8,274 nucleotides of DNA from Ktedonobacter sp. (GCA_003450555.1 DMFQ01000086.1:3806-12079), one strand, 5' to 3'. Shown: positions 1 through 6,431, numbered from the stretch's first letter. Notes: generated from the sequence alone by a model not told the origin. Numbers and translations: made by a program.

Positions 1-2
1 CC

Positions 3-683
3 TGCTACTCGGGGCAGTATGGCATGTACGTCGAGGGCGCCCCGGGGTGCGACCCCGGCACCTATACAAAGACGAAGGCGCAGGTGGCGTACACTCTCAA
101 CACCGCGGTGATGGCTGTGGGGCTTGGCAACTATGGCCTGCTCGGTCCCAATGACCAGCAGCGCTACACCGACGCCCTTGCGCAGCTCCAACTCGGCTCG
201 GTCGAAGAGCAGCCGGGCACGATGCCGGAGATTGGTCCATCACCGGACTTCAACGCGAACGTTAGCCAGCCATTCAACGAGCGCTCGTCGCTTGAGCAGG
301 CATGGGGTACCTATGGGGTGCTGTGGCCCGTCGTGCACCAGCAGCTCGGGGTTGACCCCCAACTCGGCAACGGGCTACTGGAGGTGCTCCCGAGCGTGCC
401 GTCTGGCCAGTCAACTGTGTCGGCAACAGCCATCCGGGTTGGCGCGGGCACGATCGACGTCACGGCCACGCACAGCGGTACCAACTGGACGACCACTATG
501 ACATCCCGGCTCACTTGTACGCTGCATGTCGGTGCAACCTTACCGGCTGGCAGCAACATTAAGAGTGTATCGCTCAACGGCTCACCGGTAGCCTATACTG
601 TGCGCGATGGCAACTCCGGGCGCCAGGTGCTCGTCTCGACCACTTGCGGGTCCACCGATCAGGTACAGGTGGTCACGGGCTGA
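3..683 (+). CDS. Secreted glycosidase-like protein, C-terminal part (5' end outside window)
   Basis: The frame is open from the first bases of the window, so this is the 3' end of a larger gene; about 226 residues are visible before the TGA at 681-683. The first ~110 residues are rich in Gly, Tyr, Asn and Gln and include a segment reading MAVGLGNYGLLGP, then a helical stretch around WGTYGVLWPVVHQQLGVDPQ. This resembles the end of an (alpha/alpha)6-barrel (six-hairpin) glycosidase domain. The last ~100 residues are Ser/Thr/Val/Gly-rich with alternating beta pattern (SATAIRVGAGTIDVTATHSG, later SVSLNGSPVAYTV), typical of a C-terminal beta-sandwich in exported carbohydrate-active enzymes. Cysteines occur in pairs (in CTLHV and TTCGS), fitting an extracellular protein. 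The exact glycoside hydrolase family and substrate cannot be told from this fragment. The reading frame is convincing; the glycosidase assignment is from remembered family resemblance and is moderate at best. Confidence 0.6.
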   Translation, partial: CYSGQYGMYVEGAPGCDPGTYTKTKAQVAYTLNTAVMAVGLGNYGLLGPNDQQRYTDALAQLQLGSVEEQPGTMPEIGPSPDFNANVSQPFNERSSLEQAWGTYGVLWPVVHQQLGVDPQLGNGLLEVLPSVPSGQSTVSATAIRVGAGTIDVTATHSGTNWTTTMTSRLTCTLHVGATLPAGSNIKSVSLNGSPVAYTVRDGNSGRQVLVSTTCGSTDQVQVVTG

Positions 684-704
684 CGAGGCACGTCTCGATC
701 TCGG

Positions 705-732
705 AGGGCAGGGGCAAGCCCAGCCCGTACAT
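705..732 (+). repeat. GC-rich intergenic repeat, copy 1
   Basis: A 28-base unit (core GGGGCAAGCCCAGCCCGTAC, ending CAT) that recurs exactly at 764-791, 59 bases downstream. Similarity continues for another ~12 bases (ATTACTCTGCCG against GTTAGCTCTGCCG). It starts 21 bases after the stop codon of the glycosidase-like gene. The core contains GGGC-AA-GCCC, itself a small inverted repeat. It is probably a dispersed, REP-like element; only the local copies are visible. Confidence 0.85.
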
Positions 733-763
733 ATTACTCTGCCGCCAGAGCAGGAGGAGGCGC

Positions 764-791
764 AGGGCAGGGGCAAGCCCAGCCCGTACAT
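764..791 (+). repeat. GC-rich intergenic repeat, copy 2
   Basis: Exact 28-base match to the copy at 705-732. Its last 21 bases (771-791) also pair with the inverted copy at 814-834, with one mismatch (G against A) in 21 and a 22-base loop. The pair makes the strongest stem-loop in the window. Confidence 0.85.
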
Positions 792-813
792 GTTAGCTCT
801 GCCGTTATAAGAA

Positions 814-834
814 ATGTATGGGCTGGGCTTGCCC
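814..834 (-). repeat. GC-rich intergenic repeat, copy 3 (inverted)
   Basis: Read on the minus strand this is GGGCAAGCCCAGCCC followed by ATACAT, matching the other two copies in 20 of 21 positions. Its inverted position next to copy 2 creates a hairpin at 771-834 just downstream of the glycosidase-like gene. The hairpin could block 3' exonucleases or aid termination, although no T-run follows it. The G-to-A change leaves nearly all of the stem intact. Confidence 0.8.
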
Positions 835-896
835 TGGCGGTGGACAAAGTGCCGTAATGAAATTTTCTGGAGTGCGAAACGAGGGAATTGTTTAAG

Positions 897-930
897 TCGC
901 TGGGCAAGTATTTTTGCCCAGCGATTTATT
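897..930 (+). terminator. Rho-independent terminator
   Basis: A perfect 11-bp stem, TCGCTGGGCAA (897-907) with TTGCCCAGCGA (914-924), has a 6-base loop (GTATTT) and is followed by TTTATT. This is the form of an intrinsic terminator on the + strand. It would end transcription from the glycosidase-like gene, 214 bases after its stop, and insulate the next gene. Confidence 0.75.
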
Positions 931-994
931 TAAGAGCTTATTTGTTGCTCACCTCATGATCCTGGAAACACATCGGTCATAATTGTATCTCCTC

Positions 995-1022
995 TTTACA
1001 CCATAACGAAATTTCTTATAGA
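995..1022 (+). promoter_or_regulatory. Possible upstream promoter for the nitronate monooxygenase gene
   Basis: TTTACA (995-1000) is followed after 16 bases by TATAGA (1017-1022), a fair sigma-70 match in an AT-rich stretch. It lies ~115 bases upstream of the start codon. Nothing else is recognisable between 931 and 1087. Confidence 0.35.
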
Positions 1023-1087
1023 AGCAGTACTAACGCAAAATGAGGCGTGAGAGAACAGCCATTGCTATCTGGGGAAACGAGCCAACA

Positions 1088-1096
1088 TGCTATAAT
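1088..1096 (+). promoter_or_regulatory. Extended -10 promoter element upstream of the nitronate monooxygenase gene
   Basis: TGCTATAAT is a perfect extended -10 (TGnTATAAT). A convincing -35 is lacking at 17 bases; TTGCTA at 1062-1067 is 23 bases away. Extended -10 promoters can work without a -35. Transcription would begin about 1103, giving a leader of ~35 bases. Confidence 0.5.
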
Positions 1097-1137
1097 TTCA
1101 AAGAAAGATCAACGAAGTTCTAGCAAAGGATCGTACC

Positions 1138-2134
1138 ATGCTTCATACGTATCTCACAACATCATGGCACTTGCGCTATCCCATTATCGGTGCTCCGATG
1201 GCCTATGTCGGACGAGGACGGCTGGCCCATGCGGTCTCCCAGGCTGGGGGACTCGGCATGATCGGCATTGGCAGTACAGAGTCGGTCGACTTCCTTGCGC
1301 GAGAAGCTGCCATTGCCCGTGGAACCGATCAACTGCGTTTTGGCATTGGGATGCACGCCTGGGCCATTGAAAAGCGCCCTGACCTGCTTGAGGCGGCCGA
1401 TAGAGGCCAACCCTTTTCTCATCTCCCTTTCGTTTGGTTCCCCCGCTCCCTATGTGGAGAAGCTGCATCAGCACGGCATTGTGCTTGCCACGCAAGTCAA
1501 CACACGAACTGATGCCATGCAGGTAGCGCGCGACGGAGTCGATCTCATCGTGGTGCAGGGAACGGAGGCCGGAGGACACGTCACGGGTCAGGTGAGTACC
1601 CTTCCACTGCTGCAAGCCGTGCTTGACACGGTTCAGGTGCCTGTGCTCGTTGCGGGCGGCATCGCATCTCCGCGAGGGGTCGCTGCGGCCCTTGCTGCCG
1701 GTGCCGAAGGAGTCTGGGTCGGAACCGCATTGCTTGCCTCTCCTGAATGTGAGAACGCGGAGCAGGCCCGCGCACGTATCGTGCAGGCTGGAGAAACGGA
1801 CACCATTCTCACCCGCGCGTTCGATGTAGCGCAAGGACTTGCCTGGCCTGCGCAGTATCCCGGTCGAGCACTGCGCAATCGCTTTACCGATCAGTGGCAC
1901 TCCCAGATCGATGCGCTTCCACAGGCCAACGAAGCGCGTCAACAGCTTGCAGAGGCCATTGCCAGCAAGAACTACGATCTCGCCTATATCTATGCAGGCG
2001 AAGCGGTGGGGCTGGTAACCCGGCAACAATCTGCCGCAGACGTCATCCAACACCTGGGTGATGGAGCCGAACGCCTGCTGCGTGACCGTTTCGCTATGTT
2101 GCTTGAAGGGCATGAAGCATTGCTTGAAGAATAA
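1138..2134 (+). pseudogene. Nitronate monooxygenase (2-nitropropane dioxygenase family), frameshifted
   Basis: The family comprises FMN-dependent TIM-barrel enzymes that oxidise alkyl nitronates such as propionate 3-nitronate to the carbonyl compound and nitrite. The first 87 codons from ATG 1138 give PIIGAPM (residues 15-21) and GGLGMIG (37-43), the family's N-terminal flavin-site motifs. An AAAGGA ribosome site ends 7 bases before the start. After codon 87 (GCC, 1396-1398) the homologous sequence moves to the next frame: dropping one base near 1399 gives LLEAA-IEANPFLISLSFG, the expected continuation. The rest contains VLATQVN, the catalytic-histidine motif GTEAGGHVTG (His about 147 of the joined protein) and phosphate-binding VPVLVAGGIASPRG and GVWVGTALLAS. 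The joined product is about 331 residues, full length for the family. As read, translation from 1138 runs out of frame and stops at 1512. It is either a recent pseudogene or contains a one-base sequence error; the site (GCGGCCGATA) is not an obvious slippery sequence. Family assignment is secure. Confidence 0.85.
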
Positions 2135-2168
2135 TGAAGAACAGTGAAAGAACGACTACGTAACTGCG
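2085..2168 (+). repeat. Degenerate direct repeat, upstream copy (3' end of nitronate monooxygenase gene)
   Basis: The last ~50 bases of the nitronate monooxygenase gene plus ~34 bases downstream recur at 3784-3857 behind the exporter gene. The shared core is TGCTTGAAGG-CATGAAGCAT, then AAGAA, TGAAAGA, CGACTAC and AACTGCG, with scattered substitutions. This copy carries about ten extra bases around 2129-2139, apparently a small local duplication of GAAGAA. Confidence 0.75.
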
Positions 2169-2182
2169 ACTGTTACCAGTCG
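2167..2182. other. Small hairpin between convergent genes
   Basis: CGACTG (2167-2172), loop TTAC, CAGTCG (2177-2182): a perfect 6-bp stem 32 bases after the nitronate monooxygenase stop. No T-run follows on either strand, so it is at best a weak terminator. Confidence 0.3.
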
Positions 2183-2287
2183 GAACTATTTGGCTGTGCA
2201 GGGATTCCTGTAAAGAGCGTCACAACGATTTGATCAACATACTCTTGCTGAGAGCAATATCCTCTAAGAACCGCATTCCTTGCTGGT

Positions 2288-2798
2288 CTACTCAAGCAAC
2301 CCATCTTCGGGAAGAGGTGGAGGACGCAGAGGAACTGGTGAGGACTGGATAATGGTGGTCGTTGTTGAACCATACAAGAGAAAGCTGTCGAGGAGCCGAT
2401 CCAGTTGGTCAATGGCAGGGATGTACACCTTGAGTACAAAGCAATCCTCACCAGTGACCCGGTGACATTCCACGACTTCAGGAATCTGCTGCGCCAGTTC
2501 TGCAATTTTGGGCAGTTGCCCTGAGTTCGGGCGGATGCGAATGTACGCAGCTATCGGCAGCCCAAAGAGCTGTTGGATTGAGATCCAGGGAATATCCTCG
2601 GATCACTCCGGCTTCCTCCAAGCGACGGACACGTTCCGTCACAGCAGGTGACGACATCCCTACGCGGCGACCCAGTTCGGACATGGTTAAGCGCGGATCA
2701 CGCTGCAGTTCTTCCAATATCCGAATGTTGACCGCGTCAATCTCCTCGTGAAACGCCTTATAAGTAAATACCCGCTTTTTCTTTACATCTTGAACCAT
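2288..2798 (-). pseudogene. Lrp/AsnC-family transcriptional regulator, frameshifted
   Basis: Lrp/AsnC proteins are small DNA-binding regulators, often of amino acid metabolism and transport, with an N-terminal helix-turn-helix and a C-terminal RAM ligand and assembly domain. From the ATG at 2798, residues 20-70 are a textbook Lrp HTH: LEELQRDPRLTMSELGRRVG, then SSPAVTERVRRLEEAGVIRG. After DLNPTAL (codon 78, CTT at 2567-2565) the frame is lost; removing one T at 2564 gives GLPIAAYIRIRPNSGQLP, then IPEVVECHRVTGEDCFVLKV and LLDSFLLYGSTTTTI. These are the expected RAM-domain strands, running to a TAG at 2290-2288. The joined product would be 169 residues, normal for the family. The unrepaired frame ends at 2478 and keeps only the DNA-binding domain. 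GAGGAAA lies ahead of the start. The gene is divergent from the exporter gene, the usual layout for an Lrp-type local regulator. It is either a real frameshift or a one-base error in a TTT run. Confidence 0.85.
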
Positions 2799-2841
2799 AT
2801 GGTCATTTCCTCTTCAAATTTACTATGTATTTTTACTATTT

Positions 2842-2853
2842 TACATTGTACCA
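2842..2853 (-). promoter_or_regulatory. Candidate extended -10 promoter for the Lrp gene, overlapping a palindrome
   Basis: On the minus strand TGGTACAAT (2853-2845) fits an extended -10 (TGnTAnAAT), with a weak TTTATT about 16 bases upstream. TACA-T-TGTA (2842-2850) is a 9-base palindrome covering it. TTTACTAT occurs twice nearby (2818-2825 and 2832-2839). The AT-rich stretch between the divergent genes is where an Lrp-type regulator would be expected to bind, but no site can be assigned firmly. Confidence 0.35.
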
Positions 2854-2874
2854 TAGGAGAGAAAGAAATAAAGC

Positions 2875-2880
2875 CAGGAG
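2875..2880 (+). promoter_or_regulatory. Ribosome binding site of the EamA exporter
   Basis: CAGGAG lies 5 bases before ATG 2886. It decides the start: the frame is open further upstream to an ATG at 2748, but that would overlap the oppositely oriented Lrp gene and has no such site. Confidence 0.75.
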
Positions 2881-2885
2881 ACGAT

Positions 2886-3752
2886 ATGTTTCAAGTAAGA
2901 AAAGCTGACGTGACGGCCAGGATCCCGCCACATGTGTTCTTTTTCGTGAGTGCCGTCTTCCACTACCTTGGACCAGCATTTGCGGTCCTCCTCTTCTCCA
3001 GTGTCTCAGTGCTTGGGGTGGCATGGTTCCGTATCGCCAGCGCTGCCGTGGTCTTTACGCTGTGGCGTCGGCCCTGGCGTATCTTCGTCAGATCATCCTG
3101 GGCACAACGACGCATTCTGCTCGCGTTAGGCATCGTGCTTGCTCTGATGAATGCCTGCTTCTATCTCGCGATCTCCCGCGTTCCCTTAGGAACGGTCGGA
3201 GCCATCGAGTTCCTTGGTCCCATCACGCTCGCTGCGCTCGGTGCGCGGACCCCACGCAACATTGGCGCGCTGCTTCTGGCAGCCGCAGGCGGATGGCTCT
3301 TGACGGATGTACGCTTCGGCGGCCAGCCACTCGGGTTTGTGTTCGCTTTTGCCAACTGTGCCTTCTTCATGCTCTACGTGATGCTCGGCCATCGGATCGC
3401 GCAGGATGGAGGTGCAGCAGGGATTGATCGATTGGGCGCGGCGATGCTCGTCGCTGTCCTGACCATTACCCCCATTGGGATCACTGGAGCCTTGCCCGCG
3501 ATCATCCAGCCTCTTCTGCTCCTCGCTGGCATTGGCGTCGGCATTTGCTCGTCGGTTATTCCATATGTGAGCGATCAACTCGCCATGGCTCGGTTGCCGC
3601 GAGCGACGTTTGCCCTCTTGCTCTCCTTACTGCCAGCATCTGCCGCCATCATTGGGATCGTTGTCCTGCGTCAGATCCCAACACTAATCGAGGTCGCGGG
3701 CATTCTCCTCGTTGCAGGTGGGGTAGCATTGCATAAAGAGTCTAAGGACTGA
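2886..3752 (+). CDS. EamA/DMT-family transporter, RhtA-like (probable amino acid exporter)
   Basis: This is a 288-residue integral membrane protein with about ten hydrophobic segments, the size and layout of the 10-TM drug/metabolite transporter superfamily. Sequence features match the threonine/homoserine exporter RhtA subgroup: FYLAISRVPLGTVGAIEFLG at the end of the first repeat and SSVIPYVSDQLAMARLPRAT in the second, followed by LLSLLPASAAIIG. A cytoplasmic basic loop (WRRPWR) lies between early membrane segments. The two halves are the internal EamA repeats. It would act in the inner membrane, exporting amino acids or related small molecules by proton antiport; the substrate is not shown by sequence. 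The divergent Lrp-family gene 87 bases away suggests control by amino acid level, if that regulator is functional. The gene itself is intact. After its TGA the same frame stays open into a remnant resembling the nitronate monooxygenase C-terminus. Confidence 0.88.
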   Translation: MFQVRKADVTARIPPHVFFFVSAVFHYLGPAFAVLLFSSVSVLGVAWFRIASAAVVFTLWRRPWRIFVRSSWAQRRILLALGIVLALMNACFYLAISRVPLGTVGAIEFLGPITLAALGARTPRNIGALLLAAAGGWLLTDVRFGGQPLGFVFAFANCAFFMLYVMLGHRIAQDGGAAGIDRLGAAMLVAVLTITPIGITGALPAIIQPLLLLAGIGVGICSSVIPYVSDQLAMARLPRATFALLLSLLPASAAIIGIVVLRQIPTLIEVAGILLVAGGVALHKESKD

Positions 3753-3783
3753 GAGGCACAGCCCAAAAATCATACGAAGGATA

Positions 3784-3857
3784 ACCGTTCGTCTCCGCTG
3801 CTTGAAGGCCATGAAGCATCGCGTAAAGAACAATGAAAGAGCGACTACAGAACTGCG
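3784..3857 (+). repeat. Degenerate direct repeat, downstream copy (remnant of a nitronate monooxygenase gene end)
   Basis: This matches 2085-2168. Translated in frame it reads NRSSPLLEGHEASRKEQ-stop (TGA 3834-3836), against DRFAMLLEGHEALLEE-stop at the end of the broken gene. The match continues ~20 bases past the stop (TGAAAGAGCGACTACAGAACTGCG). Nothing of the rest of such a gene is visible upstream, because the exporter gene ends at 3752. It is most simply a leftover of a duplicated gene end. Confidence 0.7.
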
Positions 3858-3882
3858 GCCCGCGCCCTCTGCCCTAATTACC

Positions 3883-4860
3883 CTACTCTGAAGAAGAAAA
3901 GAGTGACCCGGCATGCACAGATCCCGTCAATGCCAGGGCAATCGCGCCATGTAGTGATGCATCATTCAAAAATCTAGCAGGGACAATCTCTGGTGGAAAG
4001 GGAACTGCGTATCCCAGGCGAAAGGCGAGCGCGCGTAAAATCACATCACCTGAACTCATCAGTCCTCCTCCCACGGCTATGCGTGCCGGGTCAATCAAGA
4101 TAGCGAGATTGGCGACATGGGTTGCCAATTCGGCGAGCGTTTCATCCACAAAGAAACGGGCACGCGTGTCTGAATGAGCAAACATAGCGGCGGCGCTGAC
4201 CGGCTCTCCTAGAAGGAGGCTGCCTTGTTCTCCGATGAAGCGTCCGCCGATAGCCTCCTCCAAGGGCGCTCGTCCGTGCTCAGCGCCAGAGTGATCCAGA
4301 ACGCTGCGCAAATTATAGCCAATTTCACCAGAAGCTCCATGCGCTCCAGTGACGACTCGTCCTCCAATCACGAGCGCCGCGGCGATACCCGTACCAAGAC
4401 TGAGGTAGACCGCCGGGTCTGCTCCCTTGAGTGCTCCCCAGAGAACCTCGGCCATTGCCGCGGCCTTCACATCGTTTTCTGCTACCACCGTTGCAATGTG
4501 CAGCTCTGCACGCATCGTTTCACGCAATGACACCCCTTCCCAGCCTGGAATATTGGGTGACAGTAATACGCCATTGTCGTGAACAACACCAGGAGTTGCC
4601 ACGCCTACAGCAACACATTGCCCTCCCCCTTCTCCCAGATCTACCAGGGTTCGTTCAATCAGCGCCTGCGCGGTGACTGTCGTTCTCTTAAGGACTTGTT
4701 GAGCGCCTTGAGAAGCATTCGTGTCGAGCCGCGCTTGCTTCAGAATGCTGCCCGTCATAGCAGCGGTTGCTATGGCGATCTTTGTGCCGCCGAAATCAAT
4801 GGCAACCACAAAGTCGTGGGCACTTGCATTGTGCGAGCCGTCATTCATAAATGGCTTCAT
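3883..4860 (-). CDS. ROK-family sugar kinase-like protein, lacking the zinc motif
   Basis: This is a 325-residue protein of normal ROK kinase length. Residues 22-27 are DFGGTK, the phosphate-1 loop. VGVATPGVV (85-93) and PNIPGW (102-107) are family motifs. AENDVKAAAMAE (127-138) carries the catalytic Asp (D130). SLGTGIAAALVIGG (154-167) and HGASGEIGY (174-182) form the rest of the ROK signature. ROK enzymes phosphorylate hexoses or amino sugars with ATP in the cytoplasm. Two departures are visible: the usual His of GEIGH is Tyr, and the following CxCGxxGC zinc-binding motif is absent; the protein has only one Cys (residue 82). Phosphate-loop and catalytic residues are kept, so it is likely an active kinase of a zinc-independent subgroup, with unknown substrate. 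ATG 4860 was chosen because GAGG lies 7 bases upstream; Met5 is an alternative. It begins 24 bases after the permease gene and surely shares its transcript. Confidence 0.85.
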   Translation of the reverse strand: MKPFMNDGSHNASAHDFVVAIDFGGTKIAIATAAMTGSILKQARLDTNASQGAQQVLKRTTVTAQALIERTLVDLGEGGGQCVAVGVATPGVVHDNGVLLSPNIPGWEGVSLRETMRAELHIATVVAENDVKAAAMAEVLWGALKGADPAVYLSLGTGIAAALVIGGRVVTGAHGASGEIGYNLRSVLDHSGAEHGRAPLEEAIGGRFIGEQGSLLLGEPVSAAAMFAHSDTRARFFVDETLAELATHVANLAILIDPARIAVGGGLMSSGDVILRALAFRLGYAVPFPPEIVPARFLNDASLHGAIALALTGSVHAGSLFSSSE

Positions 4861-4884
4861 CCTCTAGCCTCGTCTTTGCCGTAG

Positions 4885-6333
4885 TCAGGCTAACACCTCT
4901 GTCTCGTCAGACTTTTCCAGGTATTCCTCTTTAATTTCCTTGGGACCGAAGGGCCAGGTATGTTCAACGAAACGTGCCCAGAGGAGGTATGCGACAACGC
5001 CAGCAGCAACCCAGGCAAGTGAGAGCACTATGGGCAGCGGACCGGACGCGTAGTATACATAAACCCAACCGACGAGCGCGATAATAGCGGGGATCGGGTA
5101 GAGCCACATGCGATAAGGACGTTTCAGGTTGGGCTGTCTACGGCGTAAGACCACCAGCGCGGCCACCTGTCCGATTCCTTGAATGAGCACAATAACCGCG
5201 ACGAGCATATTAATAATCGTCGAAAGAGTGAAGAAGGAACCAATAGCGGTAATCACACACATCACGATCAAAGCGACGTGAGGGAAGTGATAGCGCGGGT
5301 GTAATTTGCCGAACTGTCGCAGGAAAACGCCATCACGAGCCGCGTTATATGGCACACGAGAGCCGCCGAGGAGGCCCGCAAAAACCGAGCCAAACGCAGT
5401 GATGATAATCAGGACCGTCACAAAGCTTGAAACGCCTTTCCCCCAGACACGCTCCAGGACCAGTGAAGCAATTGAGGGTGATTGCGCAACGCCCTGCCAG
5501 GGAACTACTCCCAGTACTCCAACGTTGAGAGCGAGGTAGAGTACCATGATACCCAGGACAGAGATGATTATAGACCAGGGGATGACGCGACCAGGATTGC
5601 GCATCTCAGCTCCCATGTACGCAGTCGTATTATAGCCCAGGTAATCATAAATGCCGACGATCAAGCCCGCACCCAGTCCAGCAAAAAAGCGACCATCAAA
5701 GGTGAAGGCATTGGCTGGAAATGCGAAGGCCAGGGCCGGGTTAAAATGGCTGAGAGACGCGACAATCACCAGGCCGATTGAAAGCAGCATGACGGCAAAC
5801 AAGATCCAGGTGAGGATACCGATCGACTCAATGCGCCGGTAGAGAGCGAACAGGACCACACCAACGACCAGCAGAGAGACGAGATGGATTTCCCACCAGG
5901 TCATATTTGGCCAGAGATAGCCGAGATATGATACCAATCCAATGACGCCGGTAGACATGATGAGAGGAATAAAGAGAATCGCGGTCCAGCTAAAGATGAA
6001 CGGCATTAAGCGTCCTGTGCGGTACTGGAAGGCCTCGCGGAGGTAGATATAGGTACCTCCAGCTCCAGGCATAGCCGCCCCAAGTTCGGACCAGATCAAT
6101 CCATCTGCCAGGGCCAGTATCGCACCAGCAATCCAGCCAATGATCGCCTGCGGACCACCAAAGGCCGCTACCATAAGAGGAATGGTGATGAACGGTCCTA
6201 TACCGCACATCTGGGTCATGTTGATGGCTATCGCCGTTGGCAATCCAACACTACGTATAAAGCCATGGTTGGTTTGTTCCACTGTTCCTGTGGAACCTTC
6301 ATTTGTCTCCTTGTTTACACTTGAAGAGCTCAC
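4885..6333 (-). CDS. APC-superfamily amino-acid-type permease
   Basis: This is a 482-residue membrane protein with about twelve hydrophobic segments, as usual for the APC superfamily. A ~25-residue polar N-terminus precedes TM1, which contains MCGIGPFIT (residues 42-50), the unwound glycine-rich helix where APC carriers bind substrate. SELGAAMPGAGGTYIYLREA (82-101) is the conserved TM2-TM3 signature. YNTTAYMGAEMRNPGRVIPW, GSRVPYNAARDGVFLRQFG and LRRRQPNLKRPYRMWLYP are further family landmarks, and the C-terminus is acidic and cytoplasmic. Such carriers import amino acids, polyamines or relatives by cation symport; the true substrate is not evident. The GTG start at 6333 is preceded by AGGAGG with a 6-base gap. 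The ROK kinase gene follows at once on the same strand, and a ROK repressor gene is divergent, so the substrate may be one that is phosphorylated after uptake. Confidence 0.9.
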   Translation of the reverse strand: MSSSSVNKETNEGSTGTVEQTNHGFIRSVGLPTAIAINMTQMCGIGPFITIPLMVAAFGGPQAIIGWIAGAILALADGLIWSELGAAMPGAGGTYIYLREAFQYRTGRLMPFIFSWTAILFIPLIMSTGVIGLVSYLGYLWPNMTWWEIHLVSLLVVGVVLFALYRRIESIGILTWILFAVMLLSIGLVIVASLSHFNPALAFAFPANAFTFDGRFFAGLGAGLIVGIYDYLGYNTTAYMGAEMRNPGRVIPWSIIISVLGIMVLYLALNVGVLGVVPWQGVAQSPSIASLVLERVWGKGVSSFVTVLIIITAFGSVFAGLLGGSRVPYNAARDGVFLRQFGKLHPRYHFPHVALIVMCVITAIGSFFTLSTIINMLVAVIVLIQGIGQVAALVVLRRRQPNLKRPYRMWLYPIPAIIALVGWVYVYYASGPLPIVLSLAWVAAGVVAYLLWARFVEHTWPFGPKEIKEEYLEKSDETEVLA

Positions 6334-6339
6334 GGGTCA

Positions 6340-6345
6340 CCTCCT
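6340..6345 (-). promoter_or_regulatory. Ribosome binding site of the permease gene
   Basis: AGGAGG on the minus strand, 6 bases before GTG 6333. This is a perfect Shine-Dalgarno sequence and fixes GTG as the start. Confidence 0.85.
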
Positions 6346-6410
6346 TGTTTTGTAGCTATTTGAAGAAGCCAGGAGAATGATTTTGGTCGCGTGCGAACAC
6401 CACTCCTTAG

Positions 6411-6431
6411 AGTTAGTATAGTTTCCTAACT
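6411..6431. promoter_or_regulatory. Candidate operator over the permease -10 box
   Basis: AGTTAG (6411-6416), nine bases, CTAACT (6426-6431): a perfect 6-bp inverted repeat covering the -10 box. Its position suits a repressor. The half-site faintly recalls the TTAG...CTAA arms of XylR operators, although the spacing differs. Assignment to the neighbouring ROK repressor is inferred. Confidence 0.4.

Noticed and set aside
705..834. CRISPR array
   Set aside because: Only two direct copies plus one inverted copy; a single 31-base gap, no regular spacers and no cas genes.
1393..1405. Programmed frameshifting in the nitronate monooxygenase gene
   Set aside because: GCG GCC G ATA gives no slippery re-pairing and no stop or stimulator is present at the site; an indel is simpler.
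1184..2113. 309-codon open frame on the minus strand across the nitronate monooxygenase gene
   Set aside because: Antisense shadow of a well-recognised gene; low-complexity basic product with no motifs.
2173..2505. 110-codon open frame on the minus strand over the Lrp C-terminal half
   Set aside because: Out of frame with the RAM-domain coding sequence; the product has no recognisable features.
2748..2885. Longer N-terminus for the EamA exporter starting at ATG 2748
   Set aside because: It would overlap the start of the divergent Lrp gene, lacks a ribosome site and has no family similarity; ATG 2886 has CAGGAG 5 bases upstream.
3753..3882. Bidirectional terminator between exporter and ROK kinase
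   Set aside because: I could find no stem with a T-run in this gap; only the degenerate gene-end repeat is visible.
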